Origin: Sulfurihydrogenibium sp.
GTDB lineage: Bacteria > Aquificota > Aquificia > Aquificales > Hydrogenothermaceae
Length of the DNA stretch: 34,632 nucleotides
NCBI GenBank assembly: GCA_002878035.1
Contig: PNIU01000085.1
Span: 1 to 34,632, forward strand
Direction of reading: 5' to 3'
In this document: positions 8,001 to 19,667 of the stretch, piece by piece
Layout of the letters: every line of letters starts with the position of its first letter
Numbering within the stretch: position 1 is the stretch's first letter
The notes under the pieces: generated by a model
Databases searched by the model: none
What the model saw: only the letters and a program-made list of their open reading frames with translations
Told to the model about the DNA's origin: nothing
Program-made: the position numbers and the translations under genes

Positions 8001-9490
8001 TACTTGCTATATTCGGTGAGAAGGCAAGCGATGTAAAAGATACATCTCTTAGAGTTCCTATAGGAGTGGAAGGTGTAGTTATAGACGTTCAGATATTCTC
8101 CAAGAGAAGAAAGGATAAGAAAGAGAAGAGAGAAAAGTACTTTGATACACTAATCAAGCAAGAGATTGATAAACTCAATGCAGAACTTGAAGAGAAGAAA
8201 AAGTTTATCTTAGAGAGAAGAGACGAGTATTTAAAATCTCTGCTGTTAGGTGCTAAGGTATCAAAAGATATAAAAGTTGCAGGTGAAGTGTTAGTTAAAG
8301 AAGGTGAAACACTATCAGAAGAAAACATAGATAAAGCTATCAAAATAATAGCTATAAACCCTGCAAACTTTATAAAGGACAAAAAAGTTGTAAACCTTGC
8401 TAAAGATATTATAGAGAAAGCAAAAAGTCAGATAGAACTTTGGGAGAAAATATACGAAAGGAAGAAGGAAACACTTGAAGAAGGAGCGGATTTAAAACCG
8501 GGAGTTATAGAACTTGTAAAAGTTTACATAGCTCAGAAAAGAAAGATTCAAGTTGGTGATAAAATGGCAGGTAGACACGGAAACAAAGGTGTAATATCCG
8601 TAGTCTTACCTGTTGAAGATATGCCTTTCTTAGAAGATGGCACACCAGTTGATATAGTGTTGAACCCACTTGGTGTTCCTTCACGTATGAACGTAGGACA
8701 AATACTCGAAACACACCTTGGATTAGCTGCCAAAAAACTTGGCGAACAACTTGGTAAAGAGTTAGAAAACATATTCGATAGAGAAAAAATCATACAGAAG
8801 ATAGTTGAGTATTACTCAATAGTTAACGAGACACCGGATAAAAGGCTAACAAAGAAAAGAGTAAATGATACAAAAGAGCTTGAGAAAGCATTAAGAGAGT
8901 TGGACGATGAATCCTTAAGGTCTTTGGTAAAAGATTTAAGTAAAATCGGAATACCTGTTGAGACCGCTATATTTGAAAGTGCAACCGAAGATGACATTAA
9001 AAAGATGTTGTCTAAGGCTGGATTCAAAGAAACTGGTAAAGTAAAACTCATAGATGGAAGAACTGGAGAACCTTTTGACTTAGAAGTAACAGTTGGATAC
9101 ATGTACATGTTAAAGCTTATCCACATGGTTGATGACAAAATTCACGCTCGTTCTACAGGTCCATACTCTCTCATCACTCAACAACCACTTGGTGGTAGAG
9201 CTCAGTTTGGAGGTCAAAGGTTTGGAGAGATGGAAGTATGGGCTCTTGAAGCTCACGGAGCTGCTTACACGTTAAGAGAGATGCTAACTGTAAAATCTGA
9301 CGATATCCAAGGAAGAAGAGAGGTTTACGAGGCTATCGTAAAAGGTAGACATTACTACGATATTGGAGTACCAGAATCTTTCAAAGTCTTAGTTAGAGAA
9401 TTAAAGGCTTTAGGCCTTAACGTAGAGTGTATCATGGATGGACAAGCTCAACCTTGTGATACATCAGAAGAAAAGAAGCATACAGTTTAA
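5036..9490 (+). CDS. rpoB: DNA-directed RNA polymerase subunit beta
   Basis: The beta subunit forms one pincer and part of the active site of RNA polymerase. The 1484-residue protein is longer than the E. coli one (1342). The rifampicin region is intact and of sensitive type: SQFMDQ from S596 and [13 protein letters not shown], with H610 and S615 matching E. coli H526 and S531. The active-site stretch [12 protein letters not shown] holds K1176 and K1184. A zinc-ribbon-like insertion (C86, C89, C105, C108) splits the N-terminal beta1 region, and a charged coiled segment (about 1022-1155) lies ahead of the active-site lysines. The ATG follows AAGGTGG by 7 nt; ATG codon 23 (MTPPDLL) is an alternative start with no better binding site. 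Confidence 0.99.
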   Translation: MRVIKNLKHNPFRKSLSKRKEIMTPPDLLSVPKESFENFTQFHVHPLKRDPNKGLESLFRSSFPFVDPNGQLEVRYIGYEIGDWECGKCEKSLPEEVLGGPGVECPHCGSPLIYKEKLSVEECKYKGLTYGAPLRVLLELVIYNTDPKTGEIVPKTIKKQKLYFGELPLLTDYAYFMINGSERIIVSQLIRSSGIFFSAKEDKTKDIITRIIYEGSVIPEKGSRVEVQYATNSEIFYAKIDRRKILGTQLLRAFGCDTAYKILKTFYGKVERYKVKDGEIVEENTGLPVSIEQLSNRDVFITFTYEEQTEKGPVTIRQEKYAPAELLEKLLKDDRVKVEEIVSVEPQVCNKSPYQRVIVETLKKDEPKINAIFSFRDAALVEIYKKMRPTDTAVLDPKAFMKRARELFENMFEDYQKYDLSRVGRVKLNAKVHNVPKVIKPLDLEDFFEKFPPLALDEDVKIGETVYPAGTKIDANLLEELKKHSFKEIKVKEYLDEEARTLQMADIIAIVKYLLELRYGKKSLDDIAHLGNRRVRPVGELLEAQARTGIARMQKAFKDRVATVDIEDPQLKPSDLVNPRYLISSIVEFLKSGQLSQFMDQTNPLSELTHKRRLSALGPGGLTRESAKFEIRDVHPSHYGRVCPIETPEGQNIGLVSSMTVYSRLNEFGFLITPYRKVVDGVVTDEIEYLTAYDEEKYVIAQANTEIDDKGKFVSDRVLARAYGDIRLVDPKEVHYMDVSPKQVVSPSASLIPFLEHDDANRALMGSNMQRQAVPLIKTEYPLVGTGMEVIIAKDSGSAVVAKRGGEVIKVDGNSIAIKVNEDEINPHDPLDIGLDIYELKKFRGSNQSTCINQRPLVRVGDKVEKGAVIADGTSTYKGELALGKNVLVAFMPWRGYNFEDAIVISERLVKDDVFTSIHIEEFEVEARETKLGPEEITRNIPNAKERQLANLDEHGIVRVGTYVKPGDILVGKVTPKGESTPTPEEKLLLAIFGEKASDVKDTSLRVPIGVEGVVIDVQIFSKRRKDKKEKREKYFDTLIKQEIDKLNAELEEKKKFILERRDEYLKSLLLGAKVSKDIKVAGEVLVKEGETLSEENIDKAIKIIAINPANFIKDKKVVNLAKDIIEKAKSQIELWEKIYERKKETLEEGADLKPGVIELVKVYIAQKRKIQVGDKMAGRHGNKGVISVVLPVEDMPFLEDGTPVDIVLNPLGVPSRMNVGQILETHLGLAAKKLGEQLGKELENIFDREKIIQKIVEYYSIVNETPDKRLTKKRVNDTKELEKALRELDDESLRSLVKDLSKIGIPVETAIFESATEDDIKKMLSKAGFKETGKVKLIDGRTGEPFDLEVTVGYMYMLKLIHMVDDKIHARSTGPYSLITQQPLGGRAQFGGQRFGEMEVWALEAHGAAYTLREMLTVKSDDIQGRREVYEAIVKGRHYYDIGVPESFKVLVRELKALGLNVECIMDGQAQPCDTSEEKKHTV

Positions 9491-9508
9491 TTTAGGAGGC
9501 AAGTTGCC

Positions 9509-12500
9509 GTGGAGAAGATGAAAAGAAAAAACTTTCAAAGATTTGATGCCATAAGGTTATCTTTGGCATCACCAGAAGTTATAAGGTCTTGGTCCCACGG
9601 AGAGGTAAAAAAGCCGGAAACACTTAACTACAGAACTTTAAAGCCTGAAAAAGACGGTCTATTTGATGCAAGAATCTTTGGACCTATAAAAGATTACGAA
9701 TGTTTGTGCGGTAAGTATAAAAAGAAAAAGTATGAAGGAACTATATGCGATAGATGTGGTGTTGAAGTTACAAAAGCCGATGTAAGAAGAGAAAGGTTTG
9801 GCCATATAGAACTTGCTTCTCCAGTAGTTCATATATGGTATCTAAAATCTACACCATCTAAAATTGGTACTCTTTTAGACTTAACATCAAGGGATATTGA
9901 AAGAGTTGTTTACTTTGAATCTTACCTACTTATAGAGCATCCAGTTACAGAAGAAGAGGAAGAAGCTTTTGCAAAAGACCAAAGAACGTTACCTATAATA
10001 GAAGGTGGTCTTACTAAGTTTGTAAAGTTATCCGTTATCAGTGAAGAAGAATTAAGACAAAACGAATACCAATACTCCAACACTGAAAAATTCGAATACG
10101 GGATGGGAGCAGAGAAAGTTAAAGATATCCTATCCCGTATAGATATGGAAGTTTTGGTTAAGAAACTAAAAGATGAACTTCACGGTTACGCCGGAACGTT
10201 TGACGATTTAAACCTTGAGTTTAAGACAAAGTATCCAAGAATTTACAATAAAGCTATAGCCGAGGTAGCAAGAAAATTCCAAGAGGTCGGTTTAAGGTTT
10301 GGAGATATAGAGCCTACAGAGAAAGAGATAGATGCCATCGTTTCTCAAGGTTATCATGTTGTTGTAGACCCTGGAAACTCTGAGCTTAAATTTGGTCAGA
10401 TAATAAATTTAGAGCAAACTCCTGTAGATGAATCAGTTGTAGTCTTAACTGGTGTCGAAGCATTAGAAAAACTTTACAAAGCTTACAGAGAAAAAGTAAA
10501 AGAGATACCTATATTTGAAGTAGTTAAAGAATCTGTAAGAAATGTTATCCTAAAAGAAGGCACTGACGCAAGATTAAAGAAACTTATAAGAAGACTAAGA
10601 CTTGCCGAAGGATTTCTACACTCTGGTAACAAACCAGAATGGATGATACTTGAAGTTTTACCTGTTATTCCTCCGGATTTAAGACCACTTTTACCTCTTG
10701 ATGGTGGAAGGTTTGCATCATCAGACCTAAACGACTTGTACAGAAGAGTTATAAACAGAAACAACAGACTAAAAAGACTTATAGACCTTGATGCTCCTGA
10801 GATAATCATAAGAAACGAAAAAAGAATGCTCCAAGAAGCAGTTGATGCACTTATAGATAACGGAAGAAGAGGAAGAATAGTAACTCAAAACAACAGACCT
10901 TTAAAATCTCTCTCAGACTCGTTGAGAGGTAAGCAAGGTAGATTTAGACAAAACTTACTTGGAAAAAGAGTAGACTACTCCGGACGTTCGGTTATAGTAG
11001 TTGGACCTGAACTTCAGATGCACGAGTGTGGTCTTCCTAAGCAGATGGCTTTAGAGTTATTTAAGCCTTTCATATACAGAAGACTTGAAGAAAAAGGATA
11101 CGCCACATCAATAAAAAGTGCTAAAAAACTTGTTGAAGAAAAAGCACCAGAAGTTTACGAATGTTTGGAAGAAGTAGTAAAACAACATCCAGTTCTTCTA
11201 AACCGTGCTCCTACACTACACAGAATGTCTGTCCAAGCTTTTGAACCAAAACTTGTTGAAGGTAAAGCAATAAAACTTCATCCTTTAGTCTGTCCTCCGT
11301 TTAACGCAGACTTTGACGGAGACCAGATGGCTGTCCACGTTCCTCTATCTGTAGAAGCTCAGCTTGAAGCTTACATACTTATGCTATCTACCCAAAACAT
11401 ACTATCACCGGCTCATGGTAAACCTGTTACAATGCCTTCTCAAGATATAATACTCGGTATACACTACATGACTCAGCAACTTCCCGGAGCCTTGGGAGAA
11501 GGAAAATATTTCGCTTCAGAAGAAGAAGCCATACTTGCTTACGATTTAGGAAAAGTTGATTTACTTGCAAAAATAAAGGTAAGAATAAATGGAAAGATTG
11601 TAGAAACGACTGTTGGAAGAATACTATTTAATCAGATACTTCCAAAAGGTTACAAGTTTGTTAACGAAGTTTTAGACAAGAAGAAGTTGTCTAAGTTAAT
11701 ATCCGAGATTTACGAGAAATTCGGTAACGAAATAACAGCTCAAACCTTAGACAAGATAAAAGATATAGGATTTAAGTTTGCTACGAAGTCCGGAGTATCT
11801 ATAGCCGTATCCGACTTAGTAGTACCTAAAGAAAAAGAGAAAATCCTAAACAAAGCTATAAAAGAAGCTGAAACAGTATGGAAACAGTATGTAGATGGAA
11901 TAATAACCAAAGGAGAAAGACACAACAAAGTTATCGATATATGGTCAAACGCTACAAACGAAGTTTCGGCTAAGATGTTTGAAGAGATAGAGAAAACCGA
12001 GAGAATCGAAAACGGTAAGAAGTACCCTGGATACTTTAACCCTGTTTACATGATGGCATCTTCCGGTGCGAGAGGTAGTAGAGACCAGATAAGACAGCTT
12101 GCCGGTATGCGTGGACTTATGGCAAAACACTCAGGAGAATTTATCGAAACTCCTATTATGTCAAACTTTAGAGAAGGTCTATCTGTAGTTGAGTACTTTA
12201 TATCAACTTACGGTGCAAGAAAAGGTCTTGCAGACACAGCTTTAAAAACTGCTGTGGCAGGATACCTTACAAGAAGGTTGGCCGACGTAGCTCAAGACGT
12301 TATCATCACTGCGGAAGACTGCGGAACTCTAAAAGGTATAACTGTAGGAGCAATCATAGAAAGCGGTGAGATAGTCGTTCCATTTAAAGATAGAGTAGTT
12401 GGAAGGTACGCAGCTGAAGATATTTATGACCCATACACAGGAGAACTTTTACTTGCAGCCGGTGAAGAAATTACAGAAGAAATTGCCGACAAATTTGAAA

Positions 12501-14254
12501 AGGCAGGTATAGAGAAAGTAAAAATCAGGTCTGCTTTAACCTGTGAGATGGAACATGGAGTATGTGCAAAATGTTACGGTAGAGACCTTTCACAGAAGAA
12601 ACTGGTTGATGTTGGAGAGGCTGTAGGTATAATCGCGGCTCAGTCTATCGGTGAACCAGGAACACAGTTAACAATGAGAACATTCCACATTGGTGGTGCT
12701 GCTACAGCAAAAGCCGCTCAAACTCAGCATGTAGCAACAGAACCGGGAATTGTAAAATTACAGAACGTTAAGTTTGTTATAGATAAAAAAGGTAGAAAAC
12801 TTATAATAAACAGAGAAGGCTCTATAAAAATATTAGATAAAGAAGGAAAAACGATAGAAAGATTTCCGGCTCCTTACGGTGCTGTCCTATACGTTGAAGA
12901 TGGTCAGGAAGTAAAAGAAGGAACTGTCCTTGCAGAATGGGAACCATTTAGCGACCCAATAGTTATAGAAAAAGGTGGAGAAGTAGAGTTTAGAGACGTT
13001 ATTCTCGATGTAACATTAAAAGAAGAGAGAGACAACATAACAGGAAAAACAAGTTATGTAATTACGTTCCTAAGACCAAAAGACGCTCAACTTCACACTC
13101 CAAGAATGGTTGTAAAAGATGAAGAAGGCAAAGAGTATGTTTACGACTTACCAGTAAACACAATACTACTTATTCCAAAAGACCAGTTAGAAGAAGTTTG
13201 GGATAAATGTTTCTCCTGTTCTGAAGCTGAAAAAACAGACGTTTACCATAAGTATTTACAAGTTAAAAAATCCTTCAAAGTTAATGAAGGAGACATTATT
13301 GCAAAAATACCAAAAGAAAAAGCTAAAGTTAGGGACATAGTTGGTGGTCTACCAAGAGTTGAAGAACTTCTGGAAGCAAGAGAACCTAAAAACAAAGCTA
13401 TCATTTCCGAAATCGATGGTATCGTAAGAATATACGAAGACGCAAAAGAGATTACAGTTATAAATCCTAAAGAAAACAAAACTCAAACCTACAAAGTCTC
13501 TGATAATACTTTTGTTATAGTTAAAAACGGTAGCTTGGTAAAAGCTGGTCAAAGTTTAGTAGACGATGGCTCTATAAAAGCAGAGTTTGACGGAATGGTT
13601 AGACTCAAGAGTGAAGGCTCAAGAATAGTAGTATTTAACAAAGAAACAGGTCAACAGAGAGATTACAAAGTTCCAAAAGGTAAGTTTATCATCGTAAAAG
13701 ACAACGCCACTGTAAAAGCTGGAGACCCTCTAACGGACGGTTCTCCAAACCCTCACGACATACTCAAGGTTATGGGTGTAGAAGAGTTAGCTGCTTTCCT
13801 TGTAAAAGAAGCTCAGATTGTTTACAGACTTCAAGGTGTTGAGATAAACGATAAACACTTTGAAGTTATCATCAGACAGATACTTAAGAAAGTAAAAATC
13901 GTTGACCCAGGAGACGGAAGATTCTTACTTAACGAAATAGTAGATAAAGCTGACTTAGAAGAAGAGATTCAAAAAGTCCTTAGTGAAGGTGGAAGACCAC
14001 CGAAAGCTGAACCAGTGCTTGTAGGTATAACTAAAGCATCGTTAACAACAAGAAGCTGGATATCTGCCGCTTCCTTCCAAGAAACAACAAGAGTCCTTGC
14101 AGATGCCGCAGTCGAAGGAAAAGTAGACCCATTGAAGGGATTAAAAGAAAACGTTATCATCGGTGGATTGATACCTGCAGGAACTGGAATAGAAGAGTAT
14201 GCTGAAGTAGACGTTGTTTTAGAAGAAGAAAAGATAACTACAGAAGAAAACTAA
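9509..14254 (+). CDS. rpoC: DNA-directed RNA polymerase subunit beta'
   Basis: Beta' holds the catalytic magnesium, here D601, D603 and D605 in NADFDGDQM. The N-terminal zinc site is C65, C67, C80, C83 and the second is C938, C1012, C1019, C1022. The trigger-loop stretch [12 protein letters not shown] is near 1053-1064 and is followed by a large insertion (about 1067-1265) of SI3 type with an extra CxxC (C1234/C1237). A tandem repeat of about 55 residues occupies 1301-1412. At 1581 residues it exceeds E. coli (1407). The start is GTG, 9 nt after AGGAGG; the next ATG (9518) would be 18 nt away, so GTG is preferred. Confidence 0.99.
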   Translation: MEKMKRKNFQRFDAIRLSLASPEVIRSWSHGEVKKPETLNYRTLKPEKDGLFDARIFGPIKDYECLCGKYKKKKYEGTICDRCGVEVTKADVRRERFGHIELASPVVHIWYLKSTPSKIGTLLDLTSRDIERVVYFESYLLIEHPVTEEEEEAFAKDQRTLPIIEGGLTKFVKLSVISEEELRQNEYQYSNTEKFEYGMGAEKVKDILSRIDMEVLVKKLKDELHGYAGTFDDLNLEFKTKYPRIYNKAIAEVARKFQEVGLRFGDIEPTEKEIDAIVSQGYHVVVDPGNSELKFGQIINLEQTPVDESVVVLTGVEALEKLYKAYREKVKEIPIFEVVKESVRNVILKEGTDARLKKLIRRLRLAEGFLHSGNKPEWMILEVLPVIPPDLRPLLPLDGGRFASSDLNDLYRRVINRNNRLKRLIDLDAPEIIIRNEKRMLQEAVDALIDNGRRGRIVTQNNRPLKSLSDSLRGKQGRFRQNLLGKRVDYSGRSVIVVGPELQMHECGLPKQMALELFKPFIYRRLEEKGYATSIKSAKKLVEEKAPEVYECLEEVVKQHPVLLNRAPTLHRMSVQAFEPKLVEGKAIKLHPLVCPPFNADFDGDQMAVHVPLSVEAQLEAYILMLSTQNILSPAHGKPVTMPSQDIILGIHYMTQQLPGALGEGKYFASEEEAILAYDLGKVDLLAKIKVRINGKIVETTVGRILFNQILPKGYKFVNEVLDKKKLSKLISEIYEKFGNEITAQTLDKIKDIGFKFATKSGVSIAVSDLVVPKEKEKILNKAIKEAETVWKQYVDGIITKGERHNKVIDIWSNATNEVSAKMFEEIEKTERIENGKKYPGYFNPVYMMASSGARGSRDQIRQLAGMRGLMAKHSGEFIETPIMSNFREGLSVVEYFISTYGARKGLADTALKTAVAGYLTRRLADVAQDVIITAEDCGTLKGITVGAIIESGEIVVPFKDRVVGRYAAEDIYDPYTGELLLAAGEEITEEIADKFEKAGIEKVKIRSALTCEMEHGVCAKCYGRDLSQKKLVDVGEAVGIIAAQSIGEPGTQLTMRTFHIGGAATAKAAQTQHVATEPGIVKLQNVKFVIDKKGRKLIINREGSIKILDKEGKTIERFPAPYGAVLYVEDGQEVKEGTVLAEWEPFSDPIVIEKGGEVEFRDVILDVTLKEERDNITGKTSYVITFLRPKDAQLHTPRMVVKDEEGKEYVYDLPVNTILLIPKDQLEEVWDKCFSCSEAEKTDVYHKYLQVKKSFKVNEGDIIAKIPKEKAKVRDIVGGLPRVEELLEAREPKNKAIISEIDGIVRIYEDAKEITVINPKENKTQTYKVSDNTFVIVKNGSLVKAGQSLVDDGSIKAEFDGMVRLKSEGSRIVVFNKETGQQRDYKVPKGKFIIVKDNATVKAGDPLTDGSPNPHDILKVMGVEELAAFLVKEAQIVYRLQGVEINDKHFEVIIRQILKKVKIVDPGDGRFLLNEIVDKADLEEEIQKVLSEGGRPPKAEPVLVGITKASLTTRSWISAASFQETTRVLADAAVEGKVDPLKGLKENVIIGGLIPAGTGIEEYAEVDVVLEEEKITTEEN

Positions 14255-14271
14255 ACTTATAAATTTCCCAA

Positions 14272-14303
14272 AAGGGAGGTTAACTCCTCCCTTGATTTTT
14301 TTT
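14272..14303 (+). terminator. Intrinsic terminator of the rpoBC unit
   Basis: AAGGGAGG (14272-14279) pairs perfectly with CCTCCCTT (14286-14293) around a 6-nt loop, followed by GA and eight T residues. It begins 17 bp after the rpoC stop. The 3' arm and T run also contain the -35 box of the next promoter. Confidence 0.9.
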
Positions 14304-14320
14304 AATCTTTTCAGTATAAT
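14292..14320 (+). promoter_or_regulatory. Promoter of the rpsL-rpsG-fusA-tuf (str) unit
   Basis: TTGATT (14292-14297), 17 bp, and a perfect TATAAT (14315-14320). The -35 lies in the last stem bases and T run of the rpoC terminator. The predicted start near 14327 leaves a leader of about 48 nt before rpsL. No terminator is seen downstream before the S10 block, so it may also feed rpsJ onwards. Confidence 0.75.
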
Positions 14321-14374
14321 ATTCGTTTTAGTTTTACATTAGAAAAATTTTGTTTATATTTTAGGAGGTATACA

Positions 14375-14782
14375 GTGCCAACTATAAACCAGCTTGTAAG
14401 AAAAGGTAGAGAAGTTGTAAAGAAAAAATCTAAAGCACCTGCTTTGCAAGGAAACCCTCAGAAAAGGGGAGTTTGTGTCCGTGTTTACACAACCACTCCA
14501 AAGAAGCCAAACTCCGCTTTAAGAAAAGTTGCAAGGGTTAGATTATCTAACGGTTATGAAGTTACATGTTATATCCCTGGTATAGGACACAACTTACAGG
14601 AACACTCAATCGTTTTAGTGAGAGGTGGAAGGGTTAAGGACCTACCTGGAGTAAGATACAAGATAATCCGTGGTGCTCTTGATGCTGCAGGTGTTAAAGA
14701 TAGAAAACAATCCCGTTCTAAGTACGGAGTTAAGAAACCTAAACCAGGTCAAGCTGTAGCCGCTGCAGGTAAGAAAAAGTAA
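14375..14782 (+). CDS. rpsL: 30S ribosomal protein S12
   Basis: S12 sits at the decoding centre and affects accuracy. The 135-residue product has [18 protein letters not shown] (about 40-57) and [13 protein letters not shown], the two loops where streptomycin-resistance changes arise; the lysines of the sensitive form are present. A basic C-terminal tail ([15 protein letters not shown]) extends past the E. coli end. Translation starts at GTG, 7 nt after a perfect AGGAGG; no ATG is available at the conserved N-terminus PTINQLVR. Confidence 0.98.
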   Translation: MPTINQLVRKGREVVKKKSKAPALQGNPQKRGVCVRVYTTTPKKPNSALRKVARVRLSNGYEVTCYIPGIGHNLQEHSIVLVRGGRVKDLPGVRYKIIRGALDAAGVKDRKQSRSKYGVKKPKPGQAVAAAGKKK

Positions 14783-14803
14783 TTAATTTAAGGAGAGGTA
14801 AAG

Positions 14804-15283
14804 ATGCCAAGGAAAGGACCTGTTAAACCAAGAGAGATAATGCCAGACCCAATTTACAGAGATGTTTTAGTGCATAAACTCATAAATAAAGTGATGGTAG
14901 ATGGTAAAAAGTCTAAAGCAGAGAAAATTGTTTACGGTGCTATGCAGATACTTGCAGAAAAAACAGGAGAACAACCTTTAGAAGCTCTATACAAAGCAAT
15001 AGAAAATATAAAACCTATTTTGGAAGTAAGACCAAGAAGGGTTGGTGGTGCTACTTACCAAGTGCCTATGGAAGTTCCACCAAGAAGGCAAATATCTCTT
15101 GCTTTAAGATGGCTTGTAGAAGCAGCAAGAAGTAGAAGCGGAAAAGGAAACTATACAATGCTTGAAAAATTATCCAACGAATTATACGATGCTTACAATA
15201 ATAGAGGAAACGCAGTTAAGAAAAAAGAAGAAACCCACAGAATGGCAGAAGCAAACAAAGCTTTTGCTCACTACAAATGGTAA
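14804..15283 (+). CDS. rpsG: 30S ribosomal protein S7
   Basis: S7 nucleates assembly of the 30S head and contacts the E site. The 159-residue protein has the family core [20 protein letters not shown] (78-97) forming the beta hairpin, then [11 protein letters not shown], and ends [16 protein letters not shown]. The ATG lies behind AAGGAGAGG. The 51-bp gap to fusA holds only an AT-rich stretch and the fusA binding site GGGAGG. In E. coli S7 represses the str operon by binding the rpsL-rpsG gap; the 21-bp gap here leaves no room for that structure. Confidence 0.98.
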   Translation: MPRKGPVKPREIMPDPIYRDVLVHKLINKVMVDGKKSKAEKIVYGAMQILAEKTGEQPLEALYKAIENIKPILEVRPRRVGGATYQVPMEVPPRRQISLALRWLVEAARSRSGKGNYTMLEKLSNELYDAYNNRGNAVKKKEETHRMAEANKAFAHYKW

Positions 15284-15334
15284 ATAAAATGATAGTTTGA
15301 ATTTGAATTAGAAAATTAGGGAGGAAAATAAAAA

Positions 15335-17416
15335 ATGCCAAGGCAAGTGCCAATTGAAAAATTAAGAAATATAGGAATTGTAGCTCACATAGACGCAGGA
15401 AAAACTACAACAACTGAAAGAATACTGTTCTATACAGGAAAAACTTACAAAATAGGTGAGGTCCATGAAGGTGCCGCTACTATGGACTGGATGGAACAGG
15501 AAAAGGAGAGAGGTATCACAATCACAGCGGCAACTACGGCTGCATACTGGAAAGGATACCAACTTAACATAATAGATACTCCAGGACACGTAGACTTTGG
15601 TGTTGAAGTTGTAAGGTCTATGAAGGCTCTTGATGGTATAATTTTCGTTTTTTCTTCAGTTGAAGGTGTTCAACCACAGTCAGAAGCTAACTGGAGATGG
15701 GCTGACAGATTCCAAAAACCAAGAATAGCTTTTGTAAACAAAATGGATAGAGTTGGTGCAAACTTCTTTGGAGTTTATGAAGATATAAAGAAAAAACTTG
15801 GTGCAAACCCAGTGCCTATACAGATTCCAGTAGGTGCTGAAGACAACTTCATAGGTGTTGTAGACCTGTTTAAGATGAAGGCTATCATCTGGGATGGAGA
15901 TGAACTTGGAGCTAAGTTTTCTGAAAAGGAAATTCCTGCTGATTTAGTAGATTTAGCTCAAGAATGGCGCGAAAAAATGATAGAAGCCATCGTTGAAACA
16001 GACGAAGCTTTGATGGAAAAGTACTTTGCTGGTGAAGAAATATCAGAAGAAGAGTTAAAGAAGGCATTGAGAAAAGCTACGATAGATAGAAAGCTTGTTC
16101 CAATGCTTTGCGGAACGGCGTTTAAGAACAAAGGAATACAACCTCTCTTAGATGCCGTTATAGATTTTCTACCATCTCCTGTAGATTTACCACCTGTTAA
16201 AGGAACAAATCCAAACACTGGTGAAGAGGTTGAAAGAAAAGCTTCTGATGATGAGCCTTTCTGTGCGTTAGCATTTAAAGTTATGGCAGACCCTTACGCA
16301 GGACAGCTTACATACTTTAGAGTCTACTCTGGTGTAGTAAAAGCTGGTCAAACGGTATACATCTCCAACAAAGGTAAGAAGGAAAGAATTGGAAGACTTC
16401 TTAGAATGCATGCTAACCAAAGAGAAGAAATTACTGAAGTCTACGCAGGAGATATAGCTGCAGCGGTAGGTATCGATGCTACTACTGGTGACACACTCTG
16501 TGATGAGAAAAACCCTATTGTCTTAGAAAAGATGGAGTTCCCAGAACCTGTTATAGCTATGGCAATAGAACCAAAAACCAAATCAGACCAAGAAAAACTT
16601 TCACAAGTTTTAAATAAATTTATGAAAGAAGACCCTACGTTTAAAGTTTCTGTTGACCCAGAAACTAACCAAACACTAATCCATGGTATGGGTGAGCTCC
16701 ACCTCGAAATCATAATAGACAGAATGAAGAGAGAACATAAACTTGAAGTTAACGTTGGTAAGCCCCAGGTTGCTTACAAAGAGACTATCAAGAAAAAAGC
16801 TACTGCTGAAGGTAAGTTTATAAGACAGTCCGGTGGTAGAGGTCAGTACGGTCACGTTTGGATAGAGATAGAGCCTAACCCAGAAAAAGAGTATGAGTTT
16901 GTTGATAAAATCGTTGGTGGAGTCATTCCAAAAGAGTTTATTCCAGCTGTAGACGAAGGAATAAGAGAAGCTATGAACCACGGTGTAGTAGCAGGCTACC
17001 CAGTTATAAACATTAAAGCTACTCTATTTGATGGTTCATTCCACGAAGTAGACTCTTCTGAAATCGCATTTAAAATAGCAGGTTCTATGGCATTTAGAGA
17101 AGCTATGAAAAAAGCAGATCCAGTTCTTCTTGAACCGATAATGTACGTTGAAGTTGATACTCCAGATGAATATATGGGAGACGTTATGGGAGACCTAAAC
17201 AGAAGAAGAGGAAGAATCCTTGGAATGGAAAAGAAAGGAAACACTCAAACTATAAAAGCTGAAGTTCCTCTTGCTGAGATGTTTGGCTATGCAACAGACT
17301 TAAGGTCTCTAACACAAGGTAGAGCTACGTTTGTTATGACCTTCCAAAGATACGAAGAAGTACCAAGACATATAGCTGAACAAATTGCAGGACAAAGAAA
17401 TAAATCTCAAGATTAA
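15335..17416 (+). CDS. fusA: Elongation factor G
   Basis: EF-G drives translocation by GTP hydrolysis. The 693-residue product has normal length, with AHIDAGKT at 17-24, RGITITAA near 59, DTPGH at 81-85 and NKMD at 135-138. Domains II to V follow, including [11 protein letters not shown] and the domain IV loop [14 protein letters not shown]. The ATG is preceded by GGGAGG. It lies between rpsG and the second tuf, the classical str order. Codon use is mixed (GTT/GTA, ACT/ACA), in contrast to the tuf gene 18 bp downstream. Confidence 0.99.
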   Translation: MPRQVPIEKLRNIGIVAHIDAGKTTTTERILFYTGKTYKIGEVHEGAATMDWMEQEKERGITITAATTAAYWKGYQLNIIDTPGHVDFGVEVVRSMKALDGIIFVFSSVEGVQPQSEANWRWADRFQKPRIAFVNKMDRVGANFFGVYEDIKKKLGANPVPIQIPVGAEDNFIGVVDLFKMKAIIWDGDELGAKFSEKEIPADLVDLAQEWREKMIEAIVETDEALMEKYFAGEEISEEELKKALRKATIDRKLVPMLCGTAFKNKGIQPLLDAVIDFLPSPVDLPPVKGTNPNTGEEVERKASDDEPFCALAFKVMADPYAGQLTYFRVYSGVVKAGQTVYISNKGKKERIGRLLRMHANQREEITEVYAGDIAAAVGIDATTGDTLCDEKNPIVLEKMEFPEPVIAMAIEPKTKSDQEKLSQVLNKFMKEDPTFKVSVDPETNQTLIHGMGELHLEIIIDRMKREHKLEVNVGKPQVAYKETIKKKATAEGKFIRQSGGRGQYGHVWIEIEPNPEKEYEFVDKIVGGVIPKEFIPAVDEGIREAMNHGVVAGYPVINIKATLFDGSFHEVDSSEIAFKIAGSMAFREAMKKADPVLLEPIMYVEVDTPDEYMGDVMGDLNRRRGRILGMEKKGNTQTIKAEVPLAEMFGYATDLRSLTQGRATFVMTFQRYEEVPRHIAEQIAGQRNKSQD

Positions 17417-17418
17417 TA

Positions 17419-18642
17419 TAGGAGGTAAAGATTAATGGCAAAAGAGAAATTTGTAAGGGGTAAAGAGCATCTAAACGTAGGAACAATAGGGCACGTAGAC
17501 CACGGAAAGACAACATTAACAGCAGCAATAACCTACGTACAAAGCAAGAAAGGATTAGCAAAATTCGTAGGATACTCAGACATCGATAAAGCACCAGAAG
17601 AAAGAGAGAGAGGAATCACAATAAACATAACACACGTAGAGTATGAGACAGAGAAAAGACACTACGCACACGTAGACTGTCCAGGACACGCAGACTACAT
17701 CAAGAACATGATAACAGGTGCAGCACAGATGGACGGAGCCATACTTGTAGTATCAGCAGCAGACGGACCAATGCCACAAACAAGGGAACACGTACTATTA
17801 GCAAGACAAGTTAACGTTCCATACATAGTAGTATTTTTAAACAAATGCGACATGGTAGACGATGAAGAGCTAATAGACTTAGTAGAGATGGAAGTAAGGG
17901 AGTTATTATCAAAGTATGACTTTCCAGGGGATGAAGTACCAGTAATCAGAGGTTCAGCATTAGGGGCATTAAACGATGATCCAAAATGGGTTGCATCAGT
18001 AGAAGAGCTATTAAAAGCGATGGACGAATACATACCAACACCACCAAGAGAGACAGACAAACCATTCCTAATGGCGATAGAGGACGTATTTACGATAACA
18101 GGAAGAGGAACAGTAGTAACAGGAAGAGTAGAGAGAGGAACATTAAAAGTAGGGGACGAAGTAGAGATAGTAGGTTTATCAGATGAGAAGAAGAAGACAG
18201 TAGTAACAGGAATAGAGATGTTCAGGAAGCAGTTAGACGAAGCGATAGCAGGTGACAACGTAGGGGTATTACTAAGAGGGATAACAAAGGACGAAGTAGA
18301 GAGAGGGCAAGTATTAGCGAAGCCTGGAACAATAACACCACACAAGAGATTTAAGGCACAGGTATATGTATTAAGCAAAGAGGAAGGGGGAAGACACACA
18401 CCATTTTTTGTAGGATACAGGCCACAATTTTACATCAGGACGGCAGATGTAACAGGAACAGTAGTAGGGTTACCAGAGGGACAGGAGATGGTAATGCCGG
18501 GAGACAACGTAGAGTTAGAAGTAGAGTTGATGGTACCGGTAGCTATGGAAGAGCAGATGAGGTTTGCTATCAGGGAAGGTGGAAGGACGGTAGGAGCTGG
18601 TGTAGTTACTAAAATATTAGACTAACGTGAGGATGTAAGATG
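17419..18642 (+). repeat. Long direct repeat, copy 2 (tuf unit)
   Basis: This is the partner of 254-1477 at an offset of 17165. The match starts within the fusA-tuf spacer (TAGGAGG) and stops at the third base of the rpsJ start codon, after which the sequences (GAGAGA versus CAGGAG) are unrelated. Confidence 0.9.
17435..18625 (+). CDS. tuf: Elongation factor Tu (copy 2)
   Basis: The product is identical to the first EF-Tu over all 396 residues, with the same [13 protein letters not shown] and NKCD motifs. This copy lies in the usual str position, after fusA and before rpsJ, with 18 bp on the left and 14 bp on the right. The left spacer starts to match copy 1 at the base before AGGAGG. The A-ending codon preference is also the same. 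Having one copy in the L11/rpoB unit and one in the str unit matches tufB and tufA of E. coli. Confidence 0.99.
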   Translation: MAKEKFVRGKEHLNVGTIGHVDHGKTTLTAAITYVQSKKGLAKFVGYSDIDKAPEERERGITINITHVEYETEKRHYAHVDCPGHADYIKNMITGAAQMDGAILVVSAADGPMPQTREHVLLARQVNVPYIVVFLNKCDMVDDEELIDLVEMEVRELLSKYDFPGDEVPVIRGSALGALNDDPKWVASVEELLKAMDEYIPTPPRETDKPFLMAIEDVFTITGRGTVVTGRVERGTLKVGDEVEIVGLSDEKKKTVVTGIEMFRKQLDEAIAGDNVGVLLRGITKDEVERGQVLAKPGTITPHKRFKAQVYVLSKEEGGRHTPFFVGYRPQFYIRTADVTGTVVGLPEGQEMVMPGDNVELEVELMVPVAMEEQMRFAIREGGRTVGAGVVTKILD

Positions 18643-18948
18643 CAGGAGAAAATTAGAATAAAACTTAAAGCTTTTGATCATAGAGTTTTAGACCAATCTG
18701 TAAAACAAATAGTTGATACCGTTAAGAGAGGAGGAGGACTCTTAAAGGGTCCTATCCCTCTTCCAACTGAAAGGAAAATTTGGTGTGTACATAGGTCGCC
18801 ACATAAATTTGAACAATCAAGAGAACACTTTGAAATGAGAATTCATAAAAGACTTATAGAGATAGAAAACGCAACACCTCAAACCATAGAAGCACTTATG
18901 GATATAAACCTTCCTGCAGGTGTTGACGTAGAGATTAAATTAAGTTAA
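18640..18948 (+). CDS. rpsJ: 30S ribosomal protein S10
   Basis: S10 is a 30S head protein and, as NusE, a partner of NusG and NusB in antitermination. The 102-residue product shows [15 protein letters not shown] (5-19), [20 protein letters not shown] (about 37-56) and [12 protein letters not shown], all conserved. Its binding site GTGAGGAT and ATG are the tail of the repeat carrying tuf, so it shares its initiation region with rpmG. There is no long S10-type leader: only 14 bp separate it from tuf. Confidence 0.98.
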   Translation: MQEKIRIKLKAFDHRVLDQSVKQIVDTVKRGGGLLKGPIPLPTERKIWCVHRSPHKFEQSREHFEMRIHKRLIEIENATPQTIEALMDINLPAGVDVEIKLS

Positions 18949-18962
18949 AAGGAGAGATAACC

Positions 18963-19649
18963 ATGCCAAAAGGCATTATCGGAAAGAAGATAGGAATGAC
19001 AAGAGTTTTTATAAACGGTAAAGCTATACCGGTTACGGTAATCCAAGCTGGGCCTTGCTTTGTTACTTACTTAAGAACGAAAGATAAAGATGGTTACGAA
19101 GCTGTAGCTTTAGCTTATGGAGAAAGAAAGGAGAAGAACACACCTAAACCACTTTTAGCTATATTTAAGAAAGCAAACATTAAACCTGCAAGAGTGATAA
19201 AAGAGTTTCCTTTAAAAGAAGGAGAAACTCTACAATTAGGCCAAGAAATAAGAGTGGAGCAAGTTTTTGAAAAAGGAGATTTGGTTGACATAACTGGTAA
19301 ATCAAAGGGTAGAGGATTTACATCAGTAATGAAAAGATGGGATTTTGCAGGATTCCCTAAATCCCACGGTCACAGATACCATAGAGCTGTAGGTTCTATT
19401 GGTTGTAGAACTGAACCAGGTAGAGTTTGGAAAACAAAAAGAATGGCTGGTCATTATGGTAACGAAACTATTACGGTTTTAGGATTGGAAGTTGTAGATA
19501 TAATCCCAGAAAAAAATGTTATACTGGTTAAAGGCTCTGTACCAGGAGCACCAAACTCTATAGTTTTCTTAAAATCAAGTGTTATAGCGGAAAGAAGAAA
19601 AGGAAAATTAAAGCTTCAAAAATCAAAAGCAGCTTATGCACAAACATAA
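18963..19649 (+). CDS. rplC: 50S ribosomal protein L3
   Basis: L3 is an early-assembly protein whose long loop reaches the peptidyl transferase centre. The 228-residue product has the N-terminus KGIIGKKIGMTRVF, the loop GFTSVMKRWDFAGFPKSHGH (about 119-138), then HRAVGSIG and a basic tail. It starts 14 bp after rpsJ behind AAGGAGAG. The C-terminal extension RRKGKLKLQKSKAAYAQT is somewhat longer than in E. coli (209 residues). Confidence 0.98.
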   Translation: MPKGIIGKKIGMTRVFINGKAIPVTVIQAGPCFVTYLRTKDKDGYEAVALAYGERKEKNTPKPLLAIFKKANIKPARVIKEFPLKEGETLQLGQEIRVEQVFEKGDLVDITGKSKGRGFTSVMKRWDFAGFPKSHGHRYHRAVGSIGCRTEPGRVWKTKRMAGHYGNETITVLGLEVVDIIPEKNVILVKGSVPGAPNSIVFLKSSVIAERRKGKLKLQKSKAAYAQT

Positions 19650-19667
19650 CTGAAAGAGGTGAAATAA

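Noticed and set aside
14333-14360. Second promoter before rpsL (TTTACA, 16 bp, TATATT)
   Set aside because: The predicted start would fall within the rpsL Shine-Dalgarno, and a much better promoter with a perfect TATAAT lies just upstream.
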